64,000 nt of DNA from Rivihabitans pingtungensis (GTDB taxonomy: Bacteria > Pseudomonadota > Gammaproteobacteria > Burkholderiales > Aquaspirillaceae): positions 186,001 to 250,000 of the forward strand of contig NZ_QJKI01000001.1 in the NCBI RefSeq assembly GCF_003201855.1, given 5' to 3'. The translations under genes were made by a program, and so were the position numbers. A model generated the notes under the pieces. That model saw only the letters and a list, made by a program, of their open reading frames with translations, did not search any database and had not been told where the DNA came from. Positions 11,933-20,331 of the stretch are shown here, piece by piece (the first letter of the stretch is position 1; every line of letters starts with the position of its first letter).

Positions 11933-11969
11933 CGCCAAGACGCCGTCCGGTCTGGACGGCGTCTTGGCG
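11933..11969 (-). terminator. long hairpin between tRNA-Leu and tig
   Basis: A 16-bp perfect stem (11933-11948 with 11954-11969) with a 5-base loop. There is no clear T-run, so it may be a processing or attenuating structure rather than a full terminator. Confidence 0.5.
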
Positions 11970-11981
11970 CATGCGTTGTTC

Positions 11982-12066
11982 TGGTGCGAGAGAAGGGACT
12001 CGAACCCTTACACCTTTCGGCGCTGGAACCTAAATCCAGTGCGTCTACCAATTCCGCCACCCTCGC
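11982..12066 (-). tRNA. tRNA-Leu (anticodon TAG)
   Basis: An 85-nt class II tRNA with a long variable arm and encoded CCA (11982-11984). The acceptor GCGAGGG has its matching 3' strand, the anticodon arm CTGGA-TTTAGGT-TCCAG reads TAG, and the T-loop is GGTTCGAGTCC. It lies upstream of tig on the same strand. Confidence 0.95.
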
Positions 12067-12241
12067 TAAAGGAAGACCGTATACTTCGGCCCGAACGAGC
12101 CGGAAACACACGGTTAGCCGTCAAGGATACATGAACCGGCTTTTTGCTGACAAGCCAGCTGTGACAAGGCCGGAACTTGTCGCCCGCGCCACGGTCTGTT
12201 GAACACCGCAGCCAACGCGGGATCGTCAGCATGCCAATTGC

Positions 12242-12272
12242 TTGACGCATCGCGGGTTTTTCAGGCTACACT
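12242..12272 (+). promoter_or_regulatory. candidate promoter of the BI-1 family gene
   Basis: TTGACG (12242-12247) is followed by TACACT (12267-12272) at a 19-base spacing, or by GCTACA at 17 bases. This lies about 58 bases before the start codon. Confidence 0.45.
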
Positions 12273-12329
12273 GCAAGACAAGCGCATTGCGCGCCCTTGC
12301 TTACACACAAATACACGGAGAATGTCACC

Positions 12330-13019
12330 ATGTACACCCAGTTGTCTTCAGCCTCTGCCAGTTCGACACTGGCTGCAAGCCGCAACAAGGTCATGCGCAA
12401 TACCTACTGGCTCTTGGCGCTCAGTCTGCTGCCCACGCTGGTCGGGGCACTGATCGGCGTGCAGATGAATTTCGGCTTCATGCGCGCCAGCCCGATTGTC
12501 TCCAGCCTGCTGATGATGGTGGTGCTGTACGGCATGATGTTCGCCATCGAGAAAAACCGCTACAGCAGTCTGGGTGTCGGCCTGATGCTGGGCTTCACCT
12601 TCCTGATGGGCCTGTTGCTTGGCCCCTTGCTGCAAGTGGCCTTGTCGTTGCGCAACGGCGGTCAGCTGATTGCCATGGCGGCAGGCACCACCTCGTTGGC
12701 CTTTTTTGTGCTGGCCGGCATTGCCAGCACCACCAAGCATGATCTGAGCTTTTTGTCCAAGTTCATCACCGTTGGCGCTGTGGTGCTACTGGCGGCGATG
12801 GTTGCCAACATCTTCCTGAAGCTGCCGGCGCTGTATCTGGCCTTGAACGTGGGTTTCATCCTGTTCTCGTCAGCGGTGATCCTGTATCAGATCAAGGAAG
12901 TGGTGGACGGTGGTGAAGACAGCTACATCTCGGCCACGCTGACCCTGTATGTCAGTTTGTACAATATCTTCTCCAGCCTGCTGCAACTGCTGATGGCCTT
13001 TGGCGGCGACCGCGACTGA
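12330..13019 (+). CDS. Bax inhibitor-1/YccA family membrane protein
   Basis: Multi-pass inner-membrane protein of the BI-1 (YccA/YbhL) family, 229 residues with about seven hydrophobic segments and the typical ending (YISATLTLYVSLYNIFSSLLQLL). The acidic stretch near DGGEDSYISA matches the proton/calcium-sensitive end of the family. YccA-type members modulate FtsH; whether this one does is not visible. The start is the ATG with GGAG ten bases upstream; longer in-frame starts are less well placed. It is a single gene with its own promoter and terminator. Confidence 0.85.
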   Translation: MYTQLSSASASSTLAASRNKVMRNTYWLLALSLLPTLVGALIGVQMNFGFMRASPIVSSLLMMVVLYGMMFAIEKNRYSSLGVGLMLGFTFLMGLLLGPLLQVALSLRNGGQLIAMAAGTTSLAFFVLAGIASTTKHDLSFLSKFITVGAVVLLAAMVANIFLKLPALYLALNVGFILFSSAVILYQIKEVVDGGEDSYISATLTLYVSLYNIFSSLLQLLMAFGGDRD

Positions 13020-13051
13020 TCCCACTCGCTGATTCATCGCACCAAGCCCTG

Positions 13052-13089
13052 AACACGCCCGCCCCGCTTTGCCGGGGCGGGCGTGTTTT
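13052..13089 (+). terminator. terminator after the BI-1 family gene
   Basis: A 15-bp stem (13052-13066 with 13073-13087) with loop CTTTGC and TTTT at its end. Confidence 0.9.
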
Positions 13090-13114
13090 CGTCGTGTGCA
13101 ATCCGGGGTACGCT

Positions 13115-13303
13115 AAGCGCTGCTCACCAGACTCAGCGAAGCGGATCTTAAAGAGCGGCTAACAAAACTCAGCGAAGCGATCCTGGCTAGGCGCACGACC
13201 GCAGACAGTACGGGTAGGCAACAACGCCAGGAGGGTTTTGTTAGCCGCTCTACACCCGTCGCACGCGTGCATCACCACTCGGGCCGGTTTGGTGAGCGGC
13301 TCT
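13115..13303. repeat. outer copy of a palindromic repeat, interrupted by a second copy
   Basis: The left end (13115-13150, with CTCAGCGAAGCG) and the right end (13286-13303, GGTTTGGTGAGCGGCTCT) are inverted relatives of each other and of the inner copy. The inner copy sits between them, so this looks like one element inserted in another of the same family. Confidence 0.55.
13152..13251. repeat. palindromic repeat (MITE/REP-like), inner copy
   Basis: A 100-bp element with 17-bp perfect terminal inverted repeats (AGAGCGGCTAACAAAAC at 13152-13168, its complement at 13235-13251). The interior has CTCAGCGAAGCG, TCCTGGCTAGGCGC, CCGCAGACAGTAC and CAACAACGCCAGGAGGG. A second copy with the same blocks is at 44479-44592. 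It has no coding capacity, so any mobility would need a transposase supplied from elsewhere. Confidence 0.8.
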
Positions 13304-13325
13304 CGACAAATTGAATTGCTAAGTT

Positions 13326-13781
13326 ATGACCCCCATCACCTTTGCTTCCTTGCCCTTATCCGCTGCCAGCCTGCTGCTGGACACCGCCATCGCCCACGCC
13401 GAGTCGCTGCAACTGCGTGTTTCTGTTGCCGTGGTGGATCACGCCGGCCACCTGTTGGGCTTCAAGCGCATGCCTGGCGCCGCGCTGCACACCATCAACA
13501 TCGCCCAGGACAAAGCCTATAGCGCCGTCAGCTTTGGCCGTCCCACCGGCGATTGGGCGGCGCGGCTGGCCGGACAATCCGACATGCTGCGCCACGGGCT
13601 GATGCTGCGCGAGCGCTTTGTCGGCTTTGCCGGCGGCCTGCCAGTGCTGCTGGATGACGCCCGGCTCGGAGCGATAGGCGTGTCTGGCGGCAGCGAGACA
13701 CAAGACCTTGCCTGTGCCGAGGCCGCACTGGCCGTGCTGGCCACGGCCTGGCGCCGCAACGCTGCTGCATTGCCTGGCTGA
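13326..13781 (+). CDS. GlcG/HbpS family heme-degrading-like protein
   Basis: A 151-residue protein of the GlcG/HbpS (DUF336) family, with the core LRVSVAVVDHAGHLLGFKRMPGA and IGVSGG. Some members bind heme or cobalamin, and others sit in glycolate gene clusters; no such genes are next to it here. No signal peptide is evident, so it is probably cytoplasmic. It stands alone, directly after the nested repeat. Function beyond the family cannot be stated. Confidence 0.8.
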   Translation: MTPITFASLPLSAASLLLDTAIAHAESLQLRVSVAVVDHAGHLLGFKRMPGAALHTINIAQDKAYSAVSFGRPTGDWAARLAGQSDMLRHGLMLRERFVGFAGGLPVLLDDARLGAIGVSGGSETQDLACAEAALAVLATAWRRNAAALPG

Positions 13782-13872
13782 ATCCAGTACCATGCCGCCA
13801 GGCATCGCCAGGCTTAATTGGCGCTGCACCGGAACAGGTCTGCGCTGGATCAACTTTTCCGCAGACCCTGGC

Positions 13873-13899
13873 GAACTTGCGTGCACTCAGTAAGTCTAC
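13873..13899 (+). promoter_or_regulatory. candidate sigma-E autoregulatory promoter
   Basis: GAACTT (13873-13878), a 16-base spacer and TCTAC (13895-13899) fit the extracytoplasmic-stress sigma pattern GAACTT-N16-TCTnA. It would start an RNA with a leader of about 235 bases before rpoE. The rest of 13782-14141 shows no gene. Confidence 0.6.
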
Positions 13900-14141
13900 T
13901 GAGCAGATCATCCACCTATCTGGCAGGATGGCAGGCGCCGCCCGCCCGTGGCTACACGGCGAGGACGGCCGCCAAGGCTGGCCTTTGCCGACGCGCGCGC
14001 CATCGGTGCGCGACGGTCTGCTGCTGGCGTTGCGCGCAGTCAACTGAATAATAAAATCAAGCAGATGCGCCTATGTGCATCTGGCAAGATCTGGGGCCAT
14101 GCCAAGGCATGGCTGGCGCCACGACGGGAGCCACTTATCGC

Positions 14142-14741
14142 ATGAGCGAACGGGATATTGACCAGCAATTGGTCAGCCGGGCGCAGCGGGGAGACAAGCG
14201 GGCTTTTGATTTTCTGGTAAACAAATACCAGCGCCGGCTGGCGCGTCTGTTGTCGCGGTTCATCCGCGACCCGGCGGAAATCGAAGATGTCACCCAGGAA
14301 GCCTTCATCAAGGCGTATCGCGCCTTGCCAAGCTTTCGCGGAGACAGCGCGTTTTATACCTGGCTGTACCGTATCGGCATCAATACGGCAAAAAACTATC
14401 TCTCGGCATCGGGCAAGCGCCCGCTGCTGAGTGGGGATTACGAGGATGAAGACGGCGACACGGTGGATCTTTCCGCCCAGGTGCCCGATCTGAACACCCC
14501 GGAAACCGAATACATGAACCGGCAAATCGTCGAGACGGTCAATCGTGCTGTCGAGGCACTGCCGGAAGAGCTGCGCATGGCGATCACCCTGCGCGAAATG
14601 GAAGGCATGAGCTACGAAGACATCGCCCTGGCCATGGATTGCCCGATCGGCACCGTGCGCTCGCGGATTTTCCGCGCCCGCGAGGCGATTTCTGCCCAGC
14701 TCAAACCGTTGTTGGACACGGCCAAGAACAAAAGGTGGTGA
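14142..14741 (+). CDS. rpoE: RNA polymerase sigma-E factor (RpoE/AlgU)
   Basis: ECF sigma factor that directs transcription of envelope-stress genes. It is 199 residues from MSERDIDQQLV, with region 2 (DVTQEAFIKAYRALPSFRG and FYTWLYRIGINTAKN) and region 4 (GMSYEDIALAMDCPIGTVRSR) intact. The start is chosen by homology and by GGGAG upstream; the frame extends 23 codons further. It heads rpoE-rseA-rseB-rseC-mucD, the set that controls and serves it, and is probably autoregulated from the promoter at 13873. Confidence 0.96.
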   Translation: MSERDIDQQLVSRAQRGDKRAFDFLVNKYQRRLARLLSRFIRDPAEIEDVTQEAFIKAYRALPSFRGDSAFYTWLYRIGINTAKNYLSASGKRPLLSGDYEDEDGDTVDLSAQVPDLNTPETEYMNRQIVETVNRAVEALPEELRMAITLREMEGMSYEDIALAMDCPIGTVRSRIFRAREAISAQLKPLLDTAKNKRW

Positions 14742-14744
14742 AGC

Positions 14745-15263
14745 ATGAACGAACAATTCTCTGCGCTGGTGGATGGTGAGTTGGACGGCAAAGAGGGTGA
14801 CGCCCTGCTGGCGCGGCTGAAAGCCGATACCGAGCTGCAGGATGGCTGGGACCACTATCACCTGATTGGCGATGCCATGCGCCAGAACCGTCAACTGGAC
14901 ATCAACATCACCGCCGCCGTGCATGCACGTCTGGCCGACGAGCCCACCGTGCTGGCTCCAGCCGCCCTGCCGCAACCGGCCAGCCGCAACCGCCGCGCTT
15001 CACGCTGGGTCAGTCTGGCCCTGGCAGCCAGTGCTGCGCTGGTGGCGGTGATTGTCGGCGTGCAGTCGGACAACCTCAGCGAAGACGCACAACTGGCCAG
15101 TGCCGTGCTCAGCACGCCGGCGCCCGAGGCCGTGCAAACGCTGGCCATGGCGCCGGCCGCCCCGGAAGCGCCGGCCAATAACCCGTATATGCAGGCGCAT
15201 CAAGAGTCGGTGTCTAATCCGTATCTGATGACGGCTTCGTACAGCAGTGAGGGCCGTCGTTGA
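14745..15263 (+). CDS. rseA: anti-sigma-E factor RseA (MucA)
   Basis: Inner-membrane anti-sigma factor that holds RpoE inactive until cut by DegS-like and RseP proteases. The cytoplasmic N-terminal domain begins MNEQFSALVDGELDG, typical of RseA. One membrane segment lies at about residues 88-105, and a short periplasmic part to residue 172 would contact RseB. It is 3 bases after rpoE with AAGGTGG upstream. The RseP gene that would complete its cleavage lies in the same window (34278-35618). Confidence 0.9.
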   Translation: MNEQFSALVDGELDGKEGDALLARLKADTELQDGWDHYHLIGDAMRQNRQLDINITAAVHARLADEPTVLAPAALPQPASRNRRASRWVSLALAASAALVAVIVGVQSDNLSEDAQLASAVLSTPAPEAVQTLAMAPAAPEAPANNPYMQAHQESVSNPYLMTASYSSEGRR

Positions 15264-16228
15264 TGCACAGACAGGTTTTGGCATGGACGGCCTGGCTGGC
15301 GATGGCGCCGGCCTGGGCGGCTTCGGTATTGCCCGACGGCGAGGCTCAGCAACTGCTCAAGCGCTATGTCGGCGCAGTGCGCCAGCAAAGCTATGCGGGC
15401 GTATATCTGCATCAAGTGGGCGGCTCGGTGGAGTCCTACCGGCTGGCGCACAGCCACGAAGGCGGTATCTGGCGGGAAAAGCGCGAATCACTGGACGGTG
15501 TGCGCTGGGAGTTGATCCGCCAGGGCAATGAGCTGACTGCCTACGGTGCCGATACCCATGCGCTGGCCGAGGCCAAGCTCTCCACCCAGCGCATGTTTCC
15601 GGAACTGCTGCCGGATAATCCTGCCGAGCTGACCACGGTGTACAGCGTACGCCAACTGGAACACGATCGCGTGGCCGGCTACGACTGCAACTGGACAGTC
15701 CTGGAGCCGCGTGACAATGCTCGCTATGCGTATCACTTTTGCATCGAAGACAAAACCAGCCTGCCGCTACGCATCAGCGTAATCAACGGCCGGCGCGAAG
15801 TGATCGAGCAATTCACCTTCAGCCAGCTCAGCATCGGCCCTGTGCGCGATAAAAACGCGTTTCGCCCCACCTTCGACCAGCAGCATCCGATCATGCCGGC
15901 CGGCGGCAATCTGGAGGACGGCCGCGCCGACCGCCCGGAGATCAAAGTCACACCAGCGGGCTTTCGTCTGTTGCGCGATGTGCGCCGCACCATGAGCGGA
16001 CGCAGCCAACCGGTGCGCCACTTGGTGTATAGCGACGGCCTGGCCAGTTTCTCGGTGTTCATCGAGCCGGGGGTGGCCGCCAACCGTTCACGCCTGGCCG
16101 GGTATTTTGCTCGTGGCGCGCTGCGCGCCTACAGCCGGCCGGTGGGCGACACCCTGGTAACGGTGGTGGGCGATCTGCCTGACGCCACCATTCAGTCGAT
16201 TGCCAACTCGGTGCAACTCAAGCCATGA
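15263..16228 (+). CDS. rseB: sigma-E regulatory protein RseB (MucB)
   Basis: Periplasmic protein that binds RseA and protects it from cleavage until it senses lipopolysaccharide or stress. A signal peptide (MHRQVLAWTAWLAMAPAWA) precedes a MucB/RseB N-terminal domain (QSYAGVYLHQVGGSVESYRLAH) and a C-terminal domain ending SIANSVQLKP. The ATG at 15263 overlaps the rseA stop (TGATG); the TTG just before it is less likely. The length, 321 residues, is normal. Confidence 0.93.
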   Translation: MHRQVLAWTAWLAMAPAWAASVLPDGEAQQLLKRYVGAVRQQSYAGVYLHQVGGSVESYRLAHSHEGGIWREKRESLDGVRWELIRQGNELTAYGADTHALAEAKLSTQRMFPELLPDNPAELTTVYSVRQLEHDRVAGYDCNWTVLEPRDNARYAYHFCIEDKTSLPLRISVINGRREVIEQFTFSQLSIGPVRDKNAFRPTFDQQHPIMPAGGNLEDGRADRPEIKVTPAGFRLLRDVRRTMSGRSQPVRHLVYSDGLASFSVFIEPGVAANRSRLAGYFARGALRAYSRPVGDTLVTVVGDLPDATIQSIANSVQLKP

Positions 16229-16719
16229 TCGAAGCTGAAGCCCGCGTGCTACGCTGCGACGGTGAGCAAGCCTGGGTGGAGCTGCGCCCGCACACCCCGT
16301 GCGGGCACTGCGACCCACAGCGCGGCTGCCGCTCGCTGAGCCTGGCGCGCGCGTTTCACACCGGCCAATCGGCGTTTGCCGTGGCCAACCCTTTGTCCGC
16401 GCAAGCGGGCGACTGGGTGGTGGTGGCCGCCCGCGCCGACAGCGTGCGCCACAGCGCGCTGTTGCTGTATGGCGCGCCGCTGGCCGCCCTGCTGGCCGGC
16501 GCCTTGCTGGGCGCGCCGCTGGGCGAGGGCTGGTCGATGGCGCTGTCGGGCCTGGGCCTGGCCGCCAGCCTGCTGGCGCTGGCCTGGCACGCCCGCCGCG
16601 CCGCCGGCCTGGACGCCCATCGGCCGGTGATTACCCGTTTGCTTTCTCAACCTTCCTCAACTGCTCGGAACGTCTCCTCATGTCAACACGCACGCTCTCC
16701 CGGCGACTGGTCAGCCTGA
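16225..16719 (+). CDS. rseC: SoxR-reducing/sigma-E regulator RseC (MucC)
   Basis: Inner-membrane protein of the RseC/MucC family. Members affect sigma-E or alginate control and, in other bacteria, SoxR reduction. It is 164 residues: a cytoplasmic start with a cysteine cluster (PCGHCDPQRGC) and two membrane segments at about residues 79-97 and 103-121. It overlaps the rseB stop by four bases, and its last 40 bases overlap mucD in another frame. Overlap at both ends indicates tight coupling. Confidence 0.85.
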   Translation: MIEAEARVLRCDGEQAWVELRPHTPCGHCDPQRGCRSLSLARAFHTGQSAFAVANPLSAQAGDWVVVAARADSVRHSALLLYGAPLAALLAGALLGAPLGEGWSMALSGLGLAASLLALAWHARRAAGLDAHRPVITRLLSQPSSTARNVSSCQHARSPGDWSA

Positions 16720-18095
16720 CGCTGACTGTGGGCATGTTGCTCAGCGCCGTGGCCCACGCCGCCCGCGATTTACCCGACTTTACCCGCCTGGTGGAAAGCC
16801 AGGGCCGCACCGTGGTCAATATCAGCACCACGCAAACGGTCAAGACCGTGGCCGGCCCATTTGGCGATGACGCCGCCAATGATTTGTTTTCGGAATTCTT
16901 CCGCCGCTTTGGCGTGCCCGGCGGCGGCCAGCCGCGCGAGCAACAGCAAAGCTCGCTGGGCTCGGGCTTTTTGATTTCTGCCGACGGCTACATCATGACC
17001 AACGCCCATGTGGTGGCCAAGGCCGATGAAATCACCGTCAGCACCACTGACAAGCGCGAATACAAGGCCAAATTGGTCGGCGCCGACACCCGCACCGATG
17101 TGGCCGTGCTGAAAATCGACGGCCACAGCCTGCCCACCGTCAGCCTGGGCAACCCCTCCCTGCTCAAGCCGGGCGAATGGGTAGTGGCGATTGGCTCGCC
17201 GTTTGGTTTTGACAATTCAGTGACTGCCGGCATTGTCTCGGCCAAGGGCCGCCAGCTGCCGGGCGACGCCTATGTGCCGTTTATCCAGACCGATGTGGCG
17301 GTGAATCCGGGGAATTCCGGCGGGCCGCTGTTCAATCTGGATGGCCAGGTGGTGGGCATCAACTCGCAGATTTACAGCCGTTCCGGCGGCTTTATGGGCA
17401 TTTCTTTCGCCATCCCGATTGATGTCGCCATGCAGGTGGCCGACCAGCTCAAGGCGCATGGCCGGGTCAGCCGCGCGGTGATTGGCGTCTCGGTGCAAGA
17501 GCTCAGCCGCGATCTGGCCGCCTCATTTGGCCTGAGCCGCCCCAGCGGCGCGCTGATCAACAGCGTGCAGCCCGGCAGCCCGGCCGACAAAGCGGGCCTG
17601 AAATCTGGTGATATTATGCTGCAAGTGGGCGGCAAACCAGTAGAAAACGCCAGCGATATGGCGCGGCTGATCAGCAGCGCACGCCCTGGCCAGCCGCTGG
17701 CGCTGGAAATCTGGCGCAACAAGGCCAGCCGTACGCTGACGGTCACCCCGAATGAAATGAGCGAGCAAGCCAGCGAGCGCCAAGGGCGCAACCGCCAACC
17801 CAACGCCGCACCCGCGCTGACCGGGCTGAACATGAGCTTGAGCGAGCTGAGCCCGGCGCAACTGCGCGCCCTGCGCATCTCTTACGGCCTGATGGTGCAG
17901 CGCGTGCAAGGCCTGGCCGCCCGCGCGGGTGTGCAACCTGGCGATGTGATTGTCGGCGTCAACAACAGCACGCTGACCAGCGCCGAGCAGTTCCGCGAGC
18001 AGGTGGCCGCCGCCAAAGCCGGCGACACCCTGGCGCTGCGTCTGATTCGTGACGGCAACACGCTGTTTGTTGCCGTGCCGGTGGCCGAAAAATAA
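16680..18095 (+). CDS. mucD: periplasmic serine endoprotease, DegP/MucD type
   Basis: HtrA-family protease and chaperone that removes damaged periplasmic proteins and dampens sigma-E signalling. It is 471 residues with a signal peptide ending in AHA. The catalytic triad is histidine in TNAHVV, aspartate in RTDVAVLK and serine in GNSGGPLF. Two PDZ domains follow (around GALINSVQPGSPADKAG and GLAARAGVQPGDVIVGV). The start is the ATG with a Lys/Arg-rich signal start; the open frame extends upstream inside rseC but without a signal sequence. It is the last gene of the stress operon before a terminator. Confidence 0.95.
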   Translation: MSTRTLSRRLVSLTLTVGMLLSAVAHAARDLPDFTRLVESQGRTVVNISTTQTVKTVAGPFGDDAANDLFSEFFRRFGVPGGGQPREQQQSSLGSGFLISADGYIMTNAHVVAKADEITVSTTDKREYKAKLVGADTRTDVAVLKIDGHSLPTVSLGNPSLLKPGEWVVAIGSPFGFDNSVTAGIVSAKGRQLPGDAYVPFIQTDVAVNPGNSGGPLFNLDGQVVGINSQIYSRSGGFMGISFAIPIDVAMQVADQLKAHGRVSRAVIGVSVQELSRDLAASFGLSRPSGALINSVQPGSPADKAGLKSGDIMLQVGGKPVENASDMARLISSARPGQPLALEIWRNKASRTLTVTPNEMSEQASERQGRNRQPNAAPALTGLNMSLSELSPAQLRALRISYGLMVQRVQGLAARAGVQPGDVIVGVNNSTLTSAEQFREQVAAAKAGDTLALRLIRDGNTLFVAVPVAEK

Positions 18096-18107
18096 ACCCG
18101 CCCCGCC

Positions 18108-18142
18108 GCCCGCCATGGCCCGCCCATGGCGGGCCTGTTTTT
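18108..18142 (+). terminator. terminator after mucD
   Basis: An 11-bp stem (18108-18118 with 18124-18134) with a 5-base loop, followed by CTGTTTTT. Confidence 0.85.
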
Positions 18143-18162
18143 CCCTGATTGCCGAGCCCGCC

Positions 18163-18402
18163 ATGCACCTGACTTTGTACTTTCGTGAATATTGCAGCCT
18201 GTGCCACGCCATGCGCGACGCCCTGCGCCCGTATCAGCAGCAACACGGCTTCACCCTGGAGGTGATCGACGTGGACAACGACCCGGCGCTGGTCGAACGC
18301 TTTGACGAACTGGTGCCGGTATTGATGCATGGCGACACAGAAATCTGCCATTACCATCTGGATGCCGCGCGACTGGATGCAGTGCTGGCCGAAATCGGCT
18401 AG
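18163..18402 (+). CDS. glutaredoxin family protein
   Basis: A 79-residue thioredoxin-fold protein with CSLC at residues 11-14, in the place of the glutaredoxin active site, and VPVLM at the cis-proline. This DUF836-type gene is often found between mucD and lepA in betaproteobacteria. The ATG at 18163 gives a normal N-terminus (MHLTLYFREYC); the longer frame runs back into mucD. It is probably a cytosolic redox protein; its partner is unknown. Confidence 0.82.
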   Translation: MHLTLYFREYCSLCHAMRDALRPYQQQHGFTLEVIDVDNDPALVERFDELVPVLMHGDTEICHYHLDAARLDAVLAEIG

Positions 18403-18492
18403 AATCGCCGCCATTCAACCATCCATGGCGCCCAGCGCGCCGGGGACGCGTCCAGCCCACGGGCCGGCGCGGCCTTTCTATCCCGACCCGCC

Positions 18493-20286
18493 ATGAAGCA
18501 TATCCGCAACTTCTCCATTATTGCCCACATTGACCACGGTAAATCGACCCTGGCCGACCGATTCATCCAGTATTGCGGCGGCTTGTCCGACCGCGAGATG
18601 GATGCCCAGGTGCTTGACTCGATGGACATCGAGCGCGAGCGCGGCATCACCATCAAGGCGCAGACTGCTGCGCTGCGCTACAAGGCGCGCGATGGCCAGG
18701 TGTACAACCTCAACCTGATCGACACCCCCGGCCACGTGGACTTCAGCTACGAAGTCAGCCGCTCGCTGTCCGCCTGCGAAGGCGCGCTGCTGGTGGTGGA
18801 CGCCTCGCAAGGCGTCGAAGCGCAAACCGTGGCCAACTGCTACACCGCGCTGGATCTGGGCGTGGAAGTGGTGCCGGTGCTGAACAAGATCGACCTGCCA
18901 GCCGCCGAACCCGAGCGCGTGTGCGAAGAAATCGAAGACATCATCGGCATCGAAGCCACCGACGCGGTGCGCGCCTCGGCCAAGAGCGGCATCGGCATCG
19001 AAGACATTCTGGAAACCGTGGTGCAGAAAATCCCGGCGCCAGAAGGCAATCCGGATGGCCCGCTGAAGGCGCTGATTGTGGACTCGTGGTTCGACAACTA
19101 CGTCGGCGTGGTGATGCTGGTGCGCGTGGTGGATGGCGTGCTGCGCCCCAAGGACAAGATTTTGTTCATGTCCACCCAGGCTCAGCATCTGTGCGAGCAA
19201 GTGGGCGTGTTCACCCCGAAATCCGAATCGCGCACCGAGCTGCGCGCCGGTGAGGTGGGCTTTATCATCGCCGGCATCAAAGAGCTGAAATCCGCCAAGG
19301 TGGGCGATACGCTCACCCTGGTGAACAACCCGGCCAGCGAGGCGCTGCCCGGCTTCAAGGAAGCCAAGTCGCAGGTGTTTGCCGGCCTCTACCCGGTGGA
19401 AAGCCACGACTACGACGCGCTGCGCGACGCGCTGGAAAAACTCCAGCTGAACGACGCCGCGCTGAACTTTGAGCCGGAAGTCTCGCAAGCGCTGGGCTTT
19501 GGCTTCCGCTGCGGCTTTTTGGGCCTGTTGCACCTGGAAATCGTCCAGGAGCGGCTGGAGCGCGAATATGACATGGACCTCATCACCACCGCGCCGACCG
19601 TGGTCTACGAAGTGGTGATGAAGGACGGCGAGCAGATCGAGGTGGAAAACCCGTCCAAGCTGCCGGACCTGGGCAAGATTCAGGAAATCCGCGAACCCAT
19701 CATCACCTCCACCATCCTGGTGCCGCAGGACTATGTGGGTGCGGTGATGACGCTGTGCAACCAAAAGCGCGGCGTGCAGCGCAATATGCAATACATGGGC
19801 CGTCAGGTGATGCTGACCTACGACATGCCGATGAACGAAGTGGTGATGGACTTCTTTGACAAGCTCAAGTCCACCAGCCGTGGCTACGCCTCGCTGGATT
19901 ACGAGTTCAAGGAATTCCAGCCGTCTGATCTGGTCAAACTCGACATCATGGTCAATGGCGAGAAAGTGGACGCCCTGAGCCTGATCGTGCACCGCTCCAC
20001 CAGCGTGTACCGTGGCCGTGAACTGGCGTCGAAAATGCGCGAGCTGATTCCGCGCCAGATGTTCGACATCGCCGTGCAAGCCACCATCGGCAGCCACATC
20101 ATTGCCCGGGAAACCATCAAGGCCCTGCGCAAGAACGTGCTGGCCAAGTGCTACGGCGGCGACATCACCCGTAAGAAAAAGCTGCTGGAAAAACAAAAAG
20201 CCGGCAAGAAGCGCATGAAGCAGGTGGGCAATGTGGAAATCCCGCAGGCCGCCTTCCTGGCCATCTTGCAGGTCAGCGACAAATAA
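18493..20286 (+). CDS. lepA: elongation factor 4 (LepA)
   Basis: Ribosome-associated GTPase of the EF-G type that acts on stalled or initiating ribosomes. It is 597 residues with G1 [10 protein letters not shown]3 DTPGHVDF and G4 NKID. The EF-G-like domains follow, then the LepA-specific C-terminal domain ([18 protein letters not shown]). It stands directly before lepB, the usual order. Confidence 0.97.
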   Translation: MKHIRNFSIIAHIDHGKSTLADRFIQYCGGLSDREMDAQVLDSMDIERERGITIKAQTAALRYKARDGQVYNLNLIDTPGHVDFSYEVSRSLSACEGALLVVDASQGVEAQTVANCYTALDLGVEVVPVLNKIDLPAAEPERVCEEIEDIIGIEATDAVRASAKSGIGIEDILETVVQKIPAPEGNPDGPLKALIVDSWFDNYVGVVMLVRVVDGVLRPKDKILFMSTQAQHLCEQVGVFTPKSESRTELRAGEVGFIIAGIKELKSAKVGDTLTLVNNPASEALPGFKEAKSQVFAGLYPVESHDYDALRDALEKLQLNDAALNFEPEVSQALGFGFRCGFLGLLHLEIVQERLEREYDMDLITTAPTVVYEVVMKDGEQIEVENPSKLPDLGKIQEIREPIITSTILVPQDYVGAVMTLCNQKRGVQRNMQYMGRQVMLTYDMPMNEVVMDFFDKLKSTSRGYASLDYEFKEFQPSDLVKLDIMVNGEKVDALSLIVHRSTSVYRGRELASKMRELIPRQMFDIAVQATIGSHIIARETIKALRKNVLAKCYGGDITRKKKLLEKQKAGKKRMKQVGNVEIPQAAFLAILQVSDK

Positions 20287-20331
20287 CCGCGCGGGCTCAC
20301 GCCCGCCCGCGCCGCAACCGTAAGGACACTG

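Noticed and set aside
16299..16679. An N-terminal extension of the MucD protease reading frame
   Set aside because: It overlaps rseC in another frame and would bury the signal peptide that begins at 16680.
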